64,000 bases of DNA from Ascoidea rubescens DSM 1968 (lineage: Eukaryota; Ascomycota; Saccharomycetes; Ascoideales; Ascoideaceae): NCBI RefSeq assembly GCF_001661345.1, contig NW_017962913.1:191428-255427 (forward strand). The letters are read 5' to 3'. The notes under the pieces were generated by a model that made no database searches, was not told the origin of the DNA, and saw nothing but the letters and a program-made list of their open reading frames with translations. The first letter of the stretch is position 1. Each line of letters starts with the position of its first letter. The position numbers were made by a program, and so were the translations under genes. Shown here piece by piece: positions 35,933 through 46,724 of the stretch.

Positions 35933-37719
35933 ATGACAAGGCACTCCAATACCATTGCTGGGAATGAAAGATCAGGAAGATCCACAGGATCCACGTTTAA
36001 AGAGAAGGATGTTCGATCTCCATTTAAGAAGAAGAAAATCATTGAGTCCTCCACTCAAAATTCAAGTGAAAGCTCCAGGAGAACTTTGTATCTACCACCT
36101 AACACCATCTATCTTTTGTCTTTATTAGCGATTGGTTTGACTAACAAGAGCATCTTTAACTTTTATCAATTTTCTTCTAATTTTTGATTCTTAATGATTT
36201 GTTGAATTGGTTTAGTCTCAGTAATCCATCTCATTCACCGGTTGTGGTATACAAAAACCAAAAATCTGGGTTTCCGAATACTCAAAACTCAATAATTAGC
36301 TCAGCTCCATTGACACCAGCTCATTTTTTAGATGCTTATAGCAAAGGAAAATGGAATTTATCCTCAGTGCCCTGTCCTCCATGTTTTCATGGGATTGGTT
36401 TAATGAAACCTCCAGAAAGTTATAATGAATCAATTAGACTAAGATTAGTTCACAACTACATGGATTATGAACAATGGAAAGATACAAAAAAATTCACAAA
36501 GTTAATCTCTAATGCTTGTAGAAATTTTCAATGCTTTGGTGCTTCAATATCTTTAATTGATCAAAAGAGACAAATTGCTAAATACCAACACTCCTTTGGT
36601 ATCACTGAATGTCCTAGAAGTATATCAATTGATGCTCATGCTCTTTTGTCATTAGACTATTTTTTATTATTGGATGCCACCAAGGATTGGAGATTCGAAA
36701 ATAACCCCTTTGTGAAAGGTATGCCCAATATCAGATTTTACGTTGGTGTCCCATTATTAAGTAAATTGGGTATTCCAATTGGTGTATTTTCAATATTTGA
36801 TGTCTTTCCAAGATATGAATTTGACCAAAACCAATTATCCTTATTAAAAAATTTAGCCCAAGAGGTAATGGAAATTTTAAATTCACCTTTCAATCCAACC
36901 ACCACTAATAAATTAAATCAAAACTGTTTAAAATCATCTTCAAATACTGAAAAATTAATCAATAAAATTGGAAGACCAACAAGTTATAAACTCACAAAGC
37001 TATTAACTAATGTTCCTGTCTTTGAAAAAGATGGCTCAGGTAGTCAATATTCTCAAAATCATAATTTTAGATTGAGCAAGTCTCAAATAACTAATCAAGA
37101 AATTGAAGCTAAAAAAGTTTGGAAACTATTATTTGATGCTGGCCAAATCAAATTTGCCGCTAATCTATTATGTGAACACTATTGCAAAACATTTTCCATA
37201 AGTTATGCTTTCATAATGGAAATCAGAATTGCTGAAACCTATCAAATCCCCTCAAATTGCTTTCCTGTAGAAAATAAGATTGATGCTGAAAATTTTAAAT
37301 TTGCAAATCAACTTCAAAGAATCGATAAAGAAAAAGTTATTACAAAAGTTTTGGGAAGTCATTGTACAACTTCATTTGATGACAAATTTAATGAGTCCAA
37401 TATTTATTATAGGTCTTTAAGTTCAGAATTTGGAATATTGATCAAAAGTAAAGCTTCTGACGTGAAATTTACATCTGGTGTTTGCATGTGCTTCCATAGA
37501 CTACCCTCAAAATTGGTTAGGAAGAAACGAATACATATAGATGAAAAAAATAAAAATACGAAAAATATTAGTTCCAAAAAACCAATTGAATTGTATCTCA
37601 GATCTGGTGGGTTTCTTGTTGCAGCTTTTAATGAAAATGATAGAAATCTCACAGAAAATGAAATAAGTGGGATTTTCGAAGCAGCTTGCATCTACAGAAA
37701 GATATACATTACAAATTAG
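35933..37719 (+). CDS. GAF-domain protein, probable two exons
   Basis: The long second exon carries a fungal-type GAF domain at about residues 120-272: RLVHNYMDYEQWKDTKKFTK, FGASISLIDQKRQIAKYQHS, FGITECPRSISIDAHALLSL, DATKDWRFENNPFV and PNIRFYVGVPLLSKLGIPIG. A second, weaker GAF-like part may lie near 335-550. A short upstream frame starting at 35933 (MTRHSNTIAGNERSGRS) overlaps it in another frame. Splicing GTATCT (36088) to TTTAG (36215), with a GACTAAC branch site between, joins them in phase as RRT-F-LSNPSHSP and gives 552 residues. Without it the second part has no ATG near its start. GAF domains bind small ligands or mediate dimerisation; the ligand is unknown. The 5' site is not canonical, so exon 1 is tentative. 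Confidence 0.65.
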
Positions 37720-37800
37720 CACAAAAAAGTACAATCTATTCAACTAATATATCTACAATATTCTCAAAAAGAATAATAATTTATTTACATATTTATCTCC

Positions 37801-39492
37801 TTATGCTGGGCATTTTCCTTGAACTCTGGGGAACGGGATAACATCCCGGATGTTACCGGCAGCCCCGAAGTATCGAATCAATCTGTCGAACCCTAAACCG
37901 AATCCGCCGTGCGGAACGCTGCCGAATCTTCGAAGATCCAAGTACCATTCTAGATCCTTCGCCTTCATCTTTCTTCTTGTGATTTCAGCTTTGAGCAAGT
38001 CATAATTTTCTTCTCTGATAGACCCACCTATTATTTCTCCAACACCAGGAACCAATAAATCAAAGCATGCCACAGTATTGTTATCAGAGTTAACTGACAT
38101 GTAGAATGGCTTAAGCTTTTTTGGATAGTTGATAACAAAGACTGGGGAGTCGTAAACTTTCTCACACAAATACTTTTCATGCTCAGATTTTAAATCATCT
38201 CCCCATTGAGGTTTCCCAAACTTGAAATCTTCACTCGAATTTTCCAATATTTTGATCGCTTGGGTGTATGTTACAACAGGAAACTTTTCTAAACTGTGGA
38301 CCTTATTGATGGCTGCTAATGCGCTTTCTTTTTCTTCATCAGTTCTTCTGGAATGATCTCCAAATAGGTCATCTAGTATCATAAATTGATCAGTTTTATT
38401 TTCGACTATTGTTCTTGCTAAATACTTCAACATTTTTTCGCAAAAATCGGTTAACTGACGAACATCGGTAATAAAGGCCATTTCAGCTTCTAACATCCAA
38501 AATTCTGATAAATGTCTTCTTGTATCAGACTCTTCAGCTCTAAAAGATGGTGAAAATGTCCAAACATTACCAAGACCCATACTTAATGCTTCTAGGTGTA
38601 ATTGGGTAGAAACAGTTAAATATGAGTCATCTTTGAAGAAATGAGAAAGCTTTGGTTTTGCATCCAATGTTTCTAACTTTTCAACTGATTCACTTTCATC
38701 TTTACTCGTTTTCTCATTTGGTGTAAACTTTTTTATATATTTAGATACATCTTTTTGAAAAGTTTTTATGTTAGCAGCACTCTCAATTTGAAAAATTTCA
38801 GACCCACCTTCACAATTAGAAGTTGTAATTAATGGAGGGTTTGTTTTAATGAAATTTTCTTTTTGGAAAAATTCATGTAATCTGTAATCCAAAGCAGATC
38901 TAAGTCTAAATAATGAAGCAACTCTTCCAGTTCTATGTTTTAAAGTTGGTAAAGATCTAATATAATCATTGAGAAGTCTAAAATTTGCCAATGGATAATC
39001 GTTATCAACACTACCAATCAAACCCACTCCATTCTTACTGCAAACAATACTAGTATTTTCAATTTTTGAATTAAATGAATTTTCGGAATCTTTTGTTAAT
39101 TGACTATCAGCCTGGTCATTAGATTGATTTTTCGAGTTTGTTTCATTTGAAGTTTTCAATTTCTTTTTTAGCTTGTCACTGGGATCTTCAAGGTATCCTT
39201 CCACTTCTATTGAGCAACCAATTTTCAAATTTTTAAGTAAATCAGGGTCCACTAAATCATTATCTACCACAATTTGAACCCACAGAGAAAGAGAACCATC
39301 ACTAATATTTATGAAAGAAGTTTTCTTATGTTTTCGAGTTTTATTTACCCAACCTCTAACTCTCAAACTCTGATTGAACGATGGAGGATTTGAGATTAAA
39401 TCCGACAAACGAGGTATTAAAGTAGATTTCAATCTTATGAATGAGCTATGAGATCTGTTGAAATATGGATTTCTACTTATTAAATTAAACAT
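37801..39492 (-). CDS. SLM5: mitochondrial asparaginyl-tRNA synthetase
   Basis: This class IIb enzyme charges mitochondrial tRNA-Asn. The first ATG (39492) gives a basic presequence (MFNLISRNPYFNRSHSSFIR). An OB-fold anticodon domain follows: LRVRGWVNKTRKHKKTSFIN and DGSLSLWVQIVV. The catalytic core has motif 1 near RTGRVASLFRLRSALDY, motif 2 FRAEESDTRRHLSEFWMLE, and motif 3 GGFGLGFDRLIRYFGAAGNI with IPFPR. These fit AsnRS rather than AspRS or LysRS. At 563 residues it is longer than yeast Slm5 (492), because of two hydrophilic insertions (about residues 110-150 and 255-290) rich in Ser, Asn, Lys and Glu. It converges with the GAF gene with only about 80 bases between them. Confidence 0.92.
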   Translation of the reverse strand: MFNLISRNPYFNRSHSSFIRLKSTLIPRLSDLISNPPSFNQSLRVRGWVNKTRKHKKTSFINISDGSLSLWVQIVVDNDLVDPDLLKNLKIGCSIEVEGYLEDPSDKLKKKLKTSNETNSKNQSNDQADSQLTKDSENSFNSKIENTSIVCSKNGVGLIGSVDNDYPLANFRLLNDYIRSLPTLKHRTGRVASLFRLRSALDYRLHEFFQKENFIKTNPPLITTSNCEGGSEIFQIESAANIKTFQKDVSKYIKKFTPNEKTSKDESESVEKLETLDAKPKLSHFFKDDSYLTVSTQLHLEALSMGLGNVWTFSPSFRAEESDTRRHLSEFWMLEAEMAFITDVRQLTDFCEKMLKYLARTIVENKTDQFMILDDLFGDHSRRTDEEKESALAAINKVHSLEKFPVVTYTQAIKILENSSEDFKFGKPQWGDDLKSEHEKYLCEKVYDSPVFVINYPKKLKPFYMSVNSDNNTVACFDLLVPGVGEIIGGSIREENYDLLKAEITRRKMKAKDLEWYLDLRRFGSVPHGGFGLGFDRLIRYFGAAGNIRDVIPFPRVQGKCPA

Positions 39493-40204
39493 TTCTTTAT
39501 CATCAGTATTTTTATATTTTGATAACAATCAGATTATAAGTGAAATTCAAAAGTTTTCCCATAAAATCCGCGCAACGGATATTGGAAAGTTCTGTATATG
39601 GTTTGCATATTTAATACAGATTTCTACAGTTACTGAGCAAATATTGCATTGAACCCTAAAGTTACTTCCTTTAAACCAATATTGTTAAAAGACCAATTAT
39701 AAATGTTCAATAAAAATATAAGTTTGCTATTAATTATATTCATCGAGCAACCTTTTATTACTATTAGGTTATCGATCACTTTGGATATGATGTACCTTGG
39801 ATATGATATTTTTACAGTTTTGTTAGTTCAATAAGTAGGTAATTGATGGGTAGTTTAAATTTTTCTATATTCAAGGCATTGTTTGTTACTTTTGAAGGAA
39901 GTTCGTTAAAAACAAGAAAATAAAAATACGATATAAAGGATAGAAAATTAAAAATTAAAGATTAAATTATCAACTCTATTAAAAGAGGTTAACCACTGCC
40001 GGCAAATATCCGCCAAATAAATAACAAAAAGAAAAAAATGAGAGAGAGAGGGAGAGAGGGAGAGAGGGAGAGAGAGAAGGAATAACTAAAAACATTAATT
40101 CGTAATATTAAGATTGGAATTTAGATAAAAATTGAAATCGCAAAAAAAAGGTAAAAAATCGAAACAAATTGAAAAAGTTAACAGTTAAAAAATTAGTTTG
40201 TTAA
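39493..40204. other. intergenic region with GA microsatellite
   Basis: About 710 bases between two minus-strand genes: the SLM5 promoter and the 3' flank of the MRH1-like gene. A GA-rich array (AGAGAGGG units) lies at 40040-40080. No gene or RNA is supported. Confidence 0.55.
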
Positions 40205-41086
40205 TTAGGCAACTTCATTTGGAAGAGTTTCACCTGAGTTTCTGGCTTCAGAGTCGTCATACTCTTTTCCGGTTGTGTTTTCAACTTTGTTTTCTTTTGA
40301 TTGCTTCTTGTGAATAAAGGATAAGATAGTTGGAACAACAATAAATTGAAGAACATCTAAGACACCATAAAAGGCGGTTTCGGAATCTGGTTCGATGACA
40401 TTACCACCCTCTGAAAGACCGAAAGCAACTGGGTATAAAATCCATAATAAAGCCAAGAATGAGAAAACACACAAGACGTTTTTGTTTTGCTTTTGAATTG
40501 TGGTTAATCTATGAGCCAAAGTAAAGATAGCTAATAATAAAGAGAAAGTACCAAAAGTGAAGTAACCCCATTTATAAGAAGATTTAATTAAGGATGAGAT
40601 TAATAATGAAAGGACAAAGATTTGAGTCATCACCAATTCAAATAATAAAGAAGTAACATTTTTGAAACTTTTTATAGATGGATAAGATAATAATTCAAAG
40701 GAGTATAAGACAGTTGGCCAAGCTAAGAAATAACCAACCCATTTCGAGTAAAAGATTTGTCTAATACCTGGAGTAACTGAGGAGTTATCAACAGTAGTGT
40801 GATTAAATTGAGCTTGGATATCAGTCCAACCCAAGTTTGAAGCCATTGTGAAGTAAGTGTAAGCTAAGATTAAACTCGATAATAAGGGAGCGATGATTAA
40901 GAAAGGTTTGGGTGAATCCTTTTTGAAATGATTTTTGATGTATAAAGCAGCATAAATTAAAGAAACAAAGGTAAATAAGGAGAAAGCAGCCCATAACCAA
41001 TTTGAACCTTCTTCGGTGATGTGCATATCTAAACCAGTTGGTTCATTGATTTCGATAGCATCATTATCTCTTGCAATGAAAGCCAT
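40205..41086 (-). CDS. MRH1: seven-helix Mrh1/Yro2/Hsp30-family membrane protein
   Basis: This family is opsin-like but does not bind retinal; members sit in the plasma membrane and respond to stress or acid. The 293-residue protein has seven hydrophobic helices, starting with NWLWAAFSLFTFVSLIYAAL and PFLIIAPLLSSLILAYTYFT. Family marks include YSKWVGYFLAWPTVLY in helix 3, FTLAHR between helices 5 and 6, and LWILYPVAFGLSEGGNVI in helix 6. In the last helix, VLDVLQFIVVPTIL replaces the retinal-lysine region of true opsins, and no Lys is present there. The tail is acidic and hydrophilic. S. cerevisiae has three members (MRH1, YRO2, HSP30), and this could be the orthologue of any of them. Confidence 0.85.
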   Translation of the reverse strand: MAFIARDNDAIEINEPTGLDMHITEEGSNWLWAAFSLFTFVSLIYAALYIKNHFKKDSPKPFLIIAPLLSSLILAYTYFTMASNLGWTDIQAQFNHTTVDNSSVTPGIRQIFYSKWVGYFLAWPTVLYSFELLSYPSIKSFKNVTSLLFELVMTQIFVLSLLISSLIKSSYKWGYFTFGTFSLLLAIFTLAHRLTTIQKQNKNVLCVFSFLALLWILYPVAFGLSEGGNVIEPDSETAFYGVLDVLQFIVVPTILSFIHKKQSKENKVENTTGKEYDDSEARNSGETLPNEVA

Positions 41087-42457
41087 TTTAATTGATTAGT
41101 TAATGATTAAGAGTAATTAATGGATATAATATGAACTGAATTGGATTGAATTGAATTGAATTGAAACTATTAATATTATAGAATAGTTTGAATAGGTAGT
41201 GATTGGTTGTTATTCAGGTAATGTATTAGTACTGATTAATTGGAGTATTGAATAAACTATATTAAGAATAATAAGTAAAAAAATAATAAATTTAATAGAA
41301 AAAAGTTCAGAAATTGGCTCATATTTATATTAAATTAAAGGGATAATGAGCAGGAAGAATAGTATGAGAGATTGGACAATAAATGTTGAGTTGTGGTACG
41401 AATTGAATGAATCCGAGTTTGTTAAAAATTTACTAATGTAATACCATAAATTGAAACCAAAATGACTGAAATTGGTGAAGTGATTAGTAACAAGAACAAA
41501 GCACTTGAAAACAATTAAAACTATGCATAGTATCCATGATATCCAAAATATTCATAATATTTACAATGTTTATAATATTCGTAATATTCATAATATTCAT
41601 AACACTCAAGGTTAAACTGCTCAAGTTAAACTCGATAATAATTATTATAATTTTTTTAGAAATTATAAATCGATCATGAATCATGATTCATGGTTGATTA
41701 ATAGATAATAATTAAGTCAAAAAGCAAATCCGAATGTTCCATTTTGTTCCACACAATTAAAAACAAATATGTTGAGATAGAAATTAAGATTGAACACAGA
41801 TCAAAAAATATCGAAATTATTGGTGAAAACAGTGTAACTAGTGTCAATAGCTTAATTGAAGTGATTAAAACATTTTCGTGAATTGAATTGTTAATAAAGT
41901 TATTTGGTTTCGTTTCGAGACCGTAAAGGAACAATGAAGTCTAGGTAGTTGATGATTAATAATTAATGAACTATAACAGTATGGGGTGACATATTAAATG
42001 ACCTTGAGTTCATAGATAGCTTTTGCAATAAAGTAAGTACACATACTTGAGTGATTGTATGGGCATGTTGAGAAATATCAGTGAGAGGTGGTTGAAGTAA
42101 GGAAACATCGGAAAGTGGTGGAAATGAAAATTGTTGAAAACGTGGAACACGACCCGATTGGTTGACCTCTAAACGAAAAACGCTGGGACAAAATCAAAGT
42201 GCGTCACGTCAAAAATCAGTGAGAAATTATGAGAAATGCATTATTATGAAGGATGATGTAATCTGATGCATCTCACTCTGGATCCGCTTTTGATTGCATA
42301 ATACCAGAGCTGCGGTTCTTGCTGTTCTACCATTAGTATACTATATATAAGCCTTCTGCTCCTAGTTTGACCGCAATTCCTTGTAAACCTAGCAGCAGAA
42401 CAATAGAAAATTTGCTGCAAGCTTATATTCACATTCAAAATGCTGCTACTATGTTAT

Positions 42458-42770
42458 CAAATATGATACCATTTCACTCCAGTTTCTCTTGTGGATCTGT
42501 AAATTTTAGGTGTATCAATAGCAAAGTTGAATAAATTTAAAATTGAAACATTATCACTGTGAGAAATAAAAGCGTACTGCTTCATAAATACTAGCTGCCA
42601 AAACTGAGTTGCAAACAGAAAAATATGTTTCGATATCAAGTGGAGAGTTCAACAATTCTTCATCATATTCTTTTGGTTCCATTTTGACCGTTGGAAAAGA
42701 TTTAAGTGGATTCTTGTTGCCATTGTTTGATTTTAAAGGTGATATACCACGCTGGTTTTATCGATGAAAA
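42458..42770 (-). pseudogene. unidentified exon-like frames, possible spliced gene or relic
   Basis: On the minus strand a TACTAAC branch site (about 42794-42788) and an ACCAG end (near 42752) precede a frame that reads RGISPLKSNNGNKNPLKS, then KMEPKEYDEELLNSPLDIET and YFSVCNSVLAASIYEAVRFY before a stop near 42557. A second frame overlaps its end and continues ISHSDNVSILNLFNFAIDTP and IYRSTRETGVKWYHI to a stop at about 42457. Both look more like protein than the flanking DNA. They could be parts of one gene split by a frameshift, or by an intron I cannot place. No clear first exon or start codon is seen, and I do not recognise the protein. Confidence 0.3.
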
Positions 42771-43010
42771 AAAAAGCATCCAACACTGTTAGTATTGCAC
42801 ATGTTAATTGATTATTAGATTTTGCATTTTTGATATGTCAATATTGATTTTATTGTACTAACAATACCTATTTCTGATCAAGAGTGGCTTTGGACACTTT
42901 TACATCCTCCGCCAATCGCACGTCGGCAATTAGTAACCATGACCGTGGGTAGACACACCGTTCGGCATCCACATGCATAAATTCAAACCAGTGGTGTGGC
43001 GCTGATGCTG

Positions 43011-43026
43011 CATTTCACGTGAAATG
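43011..43026. promoter_or_regulatory. 16-bp palindromic E-box upstream of IPP1
   Basis: CATTTCACGTGAAATG is a perfect 16-base palindrome with a CACGTG core, about 390-400 bases before the IPP1 start. The flanking symmetry suggests a strong site for a bHLH dimer such as Cbf1 or Pho4. A Pho4 link would be sensible for a phosphate-releasing enzyme but is only inferred. Confidence 0.5.
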
Positions 43027-43413
43027 AAGCGGTGGCTATTTTGGGCAGGCTGGAGAAATCTGCGAAAACCTTGAATCTCCAGGCTGGAACCGCGAAGAAA
43101 TTTGCCACGTTGACAATTTCGCAACGCTGGAATTTTGACTATTTATTACCGCTTTGGGCCACGCCAGGACAAAATTTCCTTTCTTCCAATCATCCAACCA
43201 TCGCCCGCTATTTGGTGTTGAATATAAATCTATTTCAATTCCTCTTGTTTTTTTTCCTTTTGTGATTTCTTTGTTCCTTCATTTCTGGTTCCTTACTGAA
43301 TCTACTCAATTCGTCTGCAGCTTAACTATCTTCGATTTTGTTGCCCGATATTTGCTCTCTATTGTCTTTCAATTGGTATATATTGCTTTACATTTTGACT
43401 CATTTCTCATTTT

Positions 43414-44277
43414 ATGAAAATGGTTTACAGTGTTCGTCAACTTGGTGCTAAAAACACCTTGGATTACAAGGTCTACATTGAAGATGATGGTAAGGTTGTT
43501 TCTCCATTCCATGATATCCCTTTGTACGCTGATGCTTCAAAGAAAATCTACAATATGGTTGTCGAAATTCCAAGATGGTCCAACGCCAAATTAGAGATTA
43601 CAAAGGAATTACCTTTAAATCCAATTTTGCAAGACACCAAAAAGGGCAAGTTAAGATTTGTTAGAAACTGTTTCCCTCACCATGGCTATATACATAACTA
43701 TGGTGCTTTCCCTCAAACTTGGGAAAACCCAAATGCTACCCACCCTGAAACCAAAGCTAAAGGTGATAACGATCCATTAGATGTCTTGGAAATCGGTGAA
43801 ACTATTGGTTACACTGGTCAAGTCAAACAAGTCAAAGTATTGGGTGTTATGGCTCTATTAGATGAAGGTGAAACCGATTGGAAAATTATCGCCATTGATA
43901 TCAACGATCCATTGGCCTCAAAATTAAATGACATTGAAGATGTTGAAAGACATTTACCTGGTTTATTAAGAGCCACTAACGAATGGTTCAGAATTTACAA
44001 AATCCCTGATGGAAAACCTGAAAATCAATTTGCTTTCAGTGGTGAAGCTAAAAACAAAAAGTATGCTCAAGATGTCATTGATGAATGTAACTTGGCATGG
44101 CAAAATTTGATCAATGGTTCCATTACCCCAGATAAAATCAACTTATCTAATACCACTTTAACCAAATCTGCCTTTTACACCTCAACTCCTCAAATTCGTG
44201 CTGCTCATCCATTACCCGATGCCAAAATTGATGCTTCCATTGATAAATGGTTCTTCATTTCTGGTTCTGCCGCTTAA
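43414..44277 (+). CDS. IPP1: soluble inorganic pyrophosphatase
   Basis: The enzyme hydrolyses pyrophosphate from biosynthesis to phosphate in the cytosol and is essential in yeast. The product matches S. cerevisiae Ipp1 from end to end: [63 protein letters not shown] and the metal-binding signature [31 protein letters not shown] follows and the end is [10 protein letters not shown]. Two in-frame ATGs lie six bases apart (43414 and 43420). The second has the better context and aligns with the yeast start. Codon choice is restricted, with no CTG seen, as expected for an abundant protein. Confidence 0.97.
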   Translation: MKMVYSVRQLGAKNTLDYKVYIEDDGKVVSPFHDIPLYADASKKIYNMVVEIPRWSNAKLEITKELPLNPILQDTKKGKLRFVRNCFPHHGYIHNYGAFPQTWENPNATHPETKAKGDNDPLDVLEIGETIGYTGQVKQVKVLGVMALLDEGETDWKIIAIDINDPLASKLNDIEDVERHLPGLLRATNEWFRIYKIPDGKPENQFAFSGEAKNKKYAQDVIDECNLAWQNLINGSITPDKINLSNTTLTKSAFYTSTPQIRAAHPLPDAKIDASIDKWFFISGSAA

Positions 44278-44699
44278 TTATCAAAATTATGATCTTCCTA
44301 TTATAATCTTCCTATTACAATCTATCAATTATTCAAAATGAAGTCAATTCAATTTGAAAGTAAATTTCAAATTTCAAATTATAAATTATAAATTGGAGAT
44401 CATCAACTTTAATTCATAACCCTATATATTACAACAAGATAACGATATAATGATGCTTAAACTATTTTTTATATAATTACTCCTTATATAGTATACAATC
44501 AATCAACATTACCTATTTATTCAATACCTTTCAATGTTTGGTCCACTCTTATCTTAGATTTTACTAATAACCCAAACAAAAACACACAAAAATAAAAAAA
44601 GCTAAAGCAAAAAGCAAAAAGGAAAAAGCAAAAAGCAAAAAGCGAAAAAAAATATTTTCCAGCAACAAAAAATAAACTAAAACTCTTTACATCAACATT
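44278..44699. other. convergent 3' intergenic region with A-rich repeats
   Basis: AT-rich flanks of the convergent IPP1 and MNN2-like genes. An imperfect AAAAAGC array lies at about 44601-44645. No gene is seen. Confidence 0.55.
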
Positions 44700-46724
44700 T
44701 CAAGTTTCTATTGTAGTACTCTTCAAAAACTCAATTTGTTCATCAAGTTCTTTACAAAGCTCATCTGTCCCCATTCCTTCAAACGCTTTAGTTTGTACTT
44801 TTAATTTACAGATAAAGTATTTCATATCTTCCCAAATTTTCAACTCTAAATCGTATCCTTCAATATCATTTTTGCCATAATGTCGATGTCTTTTATCATT
44901 TTTATCAAGTAAACTTTTATTTTTTTTCAATAAAGCCGGATTTAATTTAGGATAATTTGAATGAACAAACAATATTTTGAGTTCTGCAGGCTTTAAAACT
45001 ATTTCTTCTTTACTATTAGTCTCTTGTAGTTTTAATTTCAACGCTTTGTTTGCCTCCTCATATGATTCGTAAAAAATTTGATTACCGCCATTAATAAATT
45101 TAAGAATCCTATCATTTTTATTAAACACCCTATAATCTTCAACTGGATCAGATTGAATCATTGAAGTTCCTTGAAACGTTCCATCGTTATCATAACCAAG
45201 AACTCCAACAAATTTATTGACTTGATAAAATTTTGATCCAGTTTTAACCGCTGCGGCTAAAAAGGTATCCTTATCTCCTTCTCCCATACTACCTTGAGAT
45301 AGTAAAGGGTAAAAATAATCTGGGCCATACGAATTATAATAAAGTGATAATAGTAACATTTTAAAATGTGTTTTCTTATTGACCATCAATTGACCTGATT
45401 CAGTAGATGAATCAGGAATTGAGCCTTCTCTATCATGTAAGGGCACTTCTGCAAGATCTTGTTCATCTTTAGCTCCAATACCTGGGTCGTGAATCCCATA
45501 AGTTGTGTAACCATATCTAACTCTTTTGCCTAATTTAATTTGAGCAACATCGTAAAAATATGGAGAAGTTGTTCTTCTCCAAAAATCTGGCCAAGTTACT
45601 AACCCATTTGAGATGAAAGGGTCAGTTTTAAACAAATAATCCGGATTAATTACAGGTATATTATCAGCGTCTAGTAATAAAATTTTCTCAAAGGATGAAG
45701 CCAATATAGCTAGAATTTTATATTGATAACCTTTAAATTGAAAGCTTTTTGTAACCTTTTGACCTAATACTTCGGGTAGATAAATACATCTTGCATTATA
45801 AGCAGGAAAGATCTGAGTACATAGTTCAATTTCGTAATCATCGAGAGTTGGAATCAAAATTTCGACAGGTAATTTGGAACCCAATCTTCTTAAGGATTTG
45901 ATGGATAATAAAGCTAACCAATTAAATTTTCCACCACCAGCGTAAACTATGCCACTGCCTCTATATTTTAAATTCTTTGGAATAGAGTTTGGAGTATTTT
46001 TCAAAAAGGTCGAATGAGACTTTTTTAAAGATTCAACTTCATGAGGAGTTAATTGTACAAATTGTTTCAAGAAATTTTCAGTGAATAAAGGTTTGCTTGA
46101 GTGATCAGAACCAAGAGTTGGGCATTTTTCCTTATATTTGTCACTTAAAGAAGGGATTTTTGGTTCAGCCAATTTTATAGCATTAAAGACATTTTGAAAA
46201 AACAAATTTACTTTATCAATCAGTAAGCCAGTTCTATCGTAATAATAAGAGATTAGAGATATAGATTTTAGTTTTTGTTGATTTATTAAAGATAATTCAT
46301 TGTCAATATCAGAATCTTGGGTTGAATCGATTTTGGAATTTTGATAATAACCTTCGATTATATAATCTAGTTTTTTTGATTCTTTGTTTTGATAATGAGT
46401 ATTTTTGTTAGAATTAGAACCAGAATTAGAGAAAGGATTTAAAAAATGGAAGAAGGATTTTGAATTATTTGAATCCTCGTCATCAAAATTATAATTATTT
46501 GAATTAAAATAGTCAATTGAATCAGCGATGGTATCATTGTAGTCATCAGAACTGGCTTGAATATTCTTTATATAATAGTCCTCATCACCAGCTATTTCAA
46601 AAATATTAAAAAAAATTATCAAAAAGAGTATTAGAGAAAAAAAAATTATGTTCCTGAGTTTTAGATGAGCTAATCTCTGAAGTTTGTGTTGAATCATCTC
46701 AAATGAAGAACGAGCAAATTCCAT
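44700..46724 (-). CDS. MNN2: Golgi alpha-1,2-mannosyltransferase, Mnn2/Mnn5 family
   Basis: The enzyme adds branching alpha-1,2-mannose to N-glycan outer chains in the Golgi. It is a type II membrane protein: a short basic cytosolic tail, one membrane anchor at about residues 25-45 (NIIFFSLILFLIIFFNIFEI), and a hydrophilic stem to about 190. The GT71 catalytic domain follows, with GSGIVYAGGGKFNWLALLSI, LPVEILIPTLDDYEIELC, FQFKGYQYKILAILASSFEK, the DXD-type motif LLLDADNIP, and NGLVTWPDFWRRTTSPYFYD. Motifs SGQLMVNKKTHFKMLLLSLY and GSMGEGDKDTFLAAA support Mnn2/Mnn5 over the Mnn1 branch. At 674 residues it is slightly longer than the yeast proteins (about 590). Start 46724 is the first ATG. Confidence 0.9.
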   Translation of the reverse strand: MEFARSSFEMIQHKLQRLAHLKLRNIIFFSLILFLIIFFNIFEIAGDEDYYIKNIQASSDDYNDTIADSIDYFNSNNYNFDDEDSNNSKSFFHFLNPFSNSGSNSNKNTHYQNKESKKLDYIIEGYYQNSKIDSTQDSDIDNELSLINQQKLKSISLISYYYDRTGLLIDKVNLFFQNVFNAIKLAEPKIPSLSDKYKEKCPTLGSDHSSKPLFTENFLKQFVQLTPHEVESLKKSHSTFLKNTPNSIPKNLKYRGSGIVYAGGGKFNWLALLSIKSLRRLGSKLPVEILIPTLDDYEIELCTQIFPAYNARCIYLPEVLGQKVTKSFQFKGYQYKILAILASSFEKILLLDADNIPVINPDYLFKTDPFISNGLVTWPDFWRRTTSPYFYDVAQIKLGKRVRYGYTTYGIHDPGIGAKDEQDLAEVPLHDREGSIPDSSTESGQLMVNKKTHFKMLLLSLYYNSYGPDYFYPLLSQGSMGEGDKDTFLAAAVKTGSKFYQVNKFVGVLGYDNDGTFQGTSMIQSDPVEDYRVFNKNDRILKFINGGNQIFYESYEEANKALKLKLQETNSKEEIVLKPAELKILFVHSNYPKLNPALLKKNKSLLDKNDKRHRHYGKNDIEGYDLELKIWEDMKYFICKLKVQTKAFEGMGTDELCKELDEQIEFLKSTTIET

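Larger units (their letters stand above)
41087..43413. other. 2.3 kb divergent intergenic region MRH1-IPP1
   Basis: This region separates the divergent MRH1-like and IPP1 genes. It includes imperfect ATAATATTC repeats at about 41540-41608, a possible spliced minus-strand frame near 42458-42770 (listed separately), a CCAAT box (42912-42916) and a palindromic E-box. The GC content is raised at 42900-43160. Long intergenic regions are common upstream of stress-regulated membrane proteins of this family. Confidence 0.5.
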
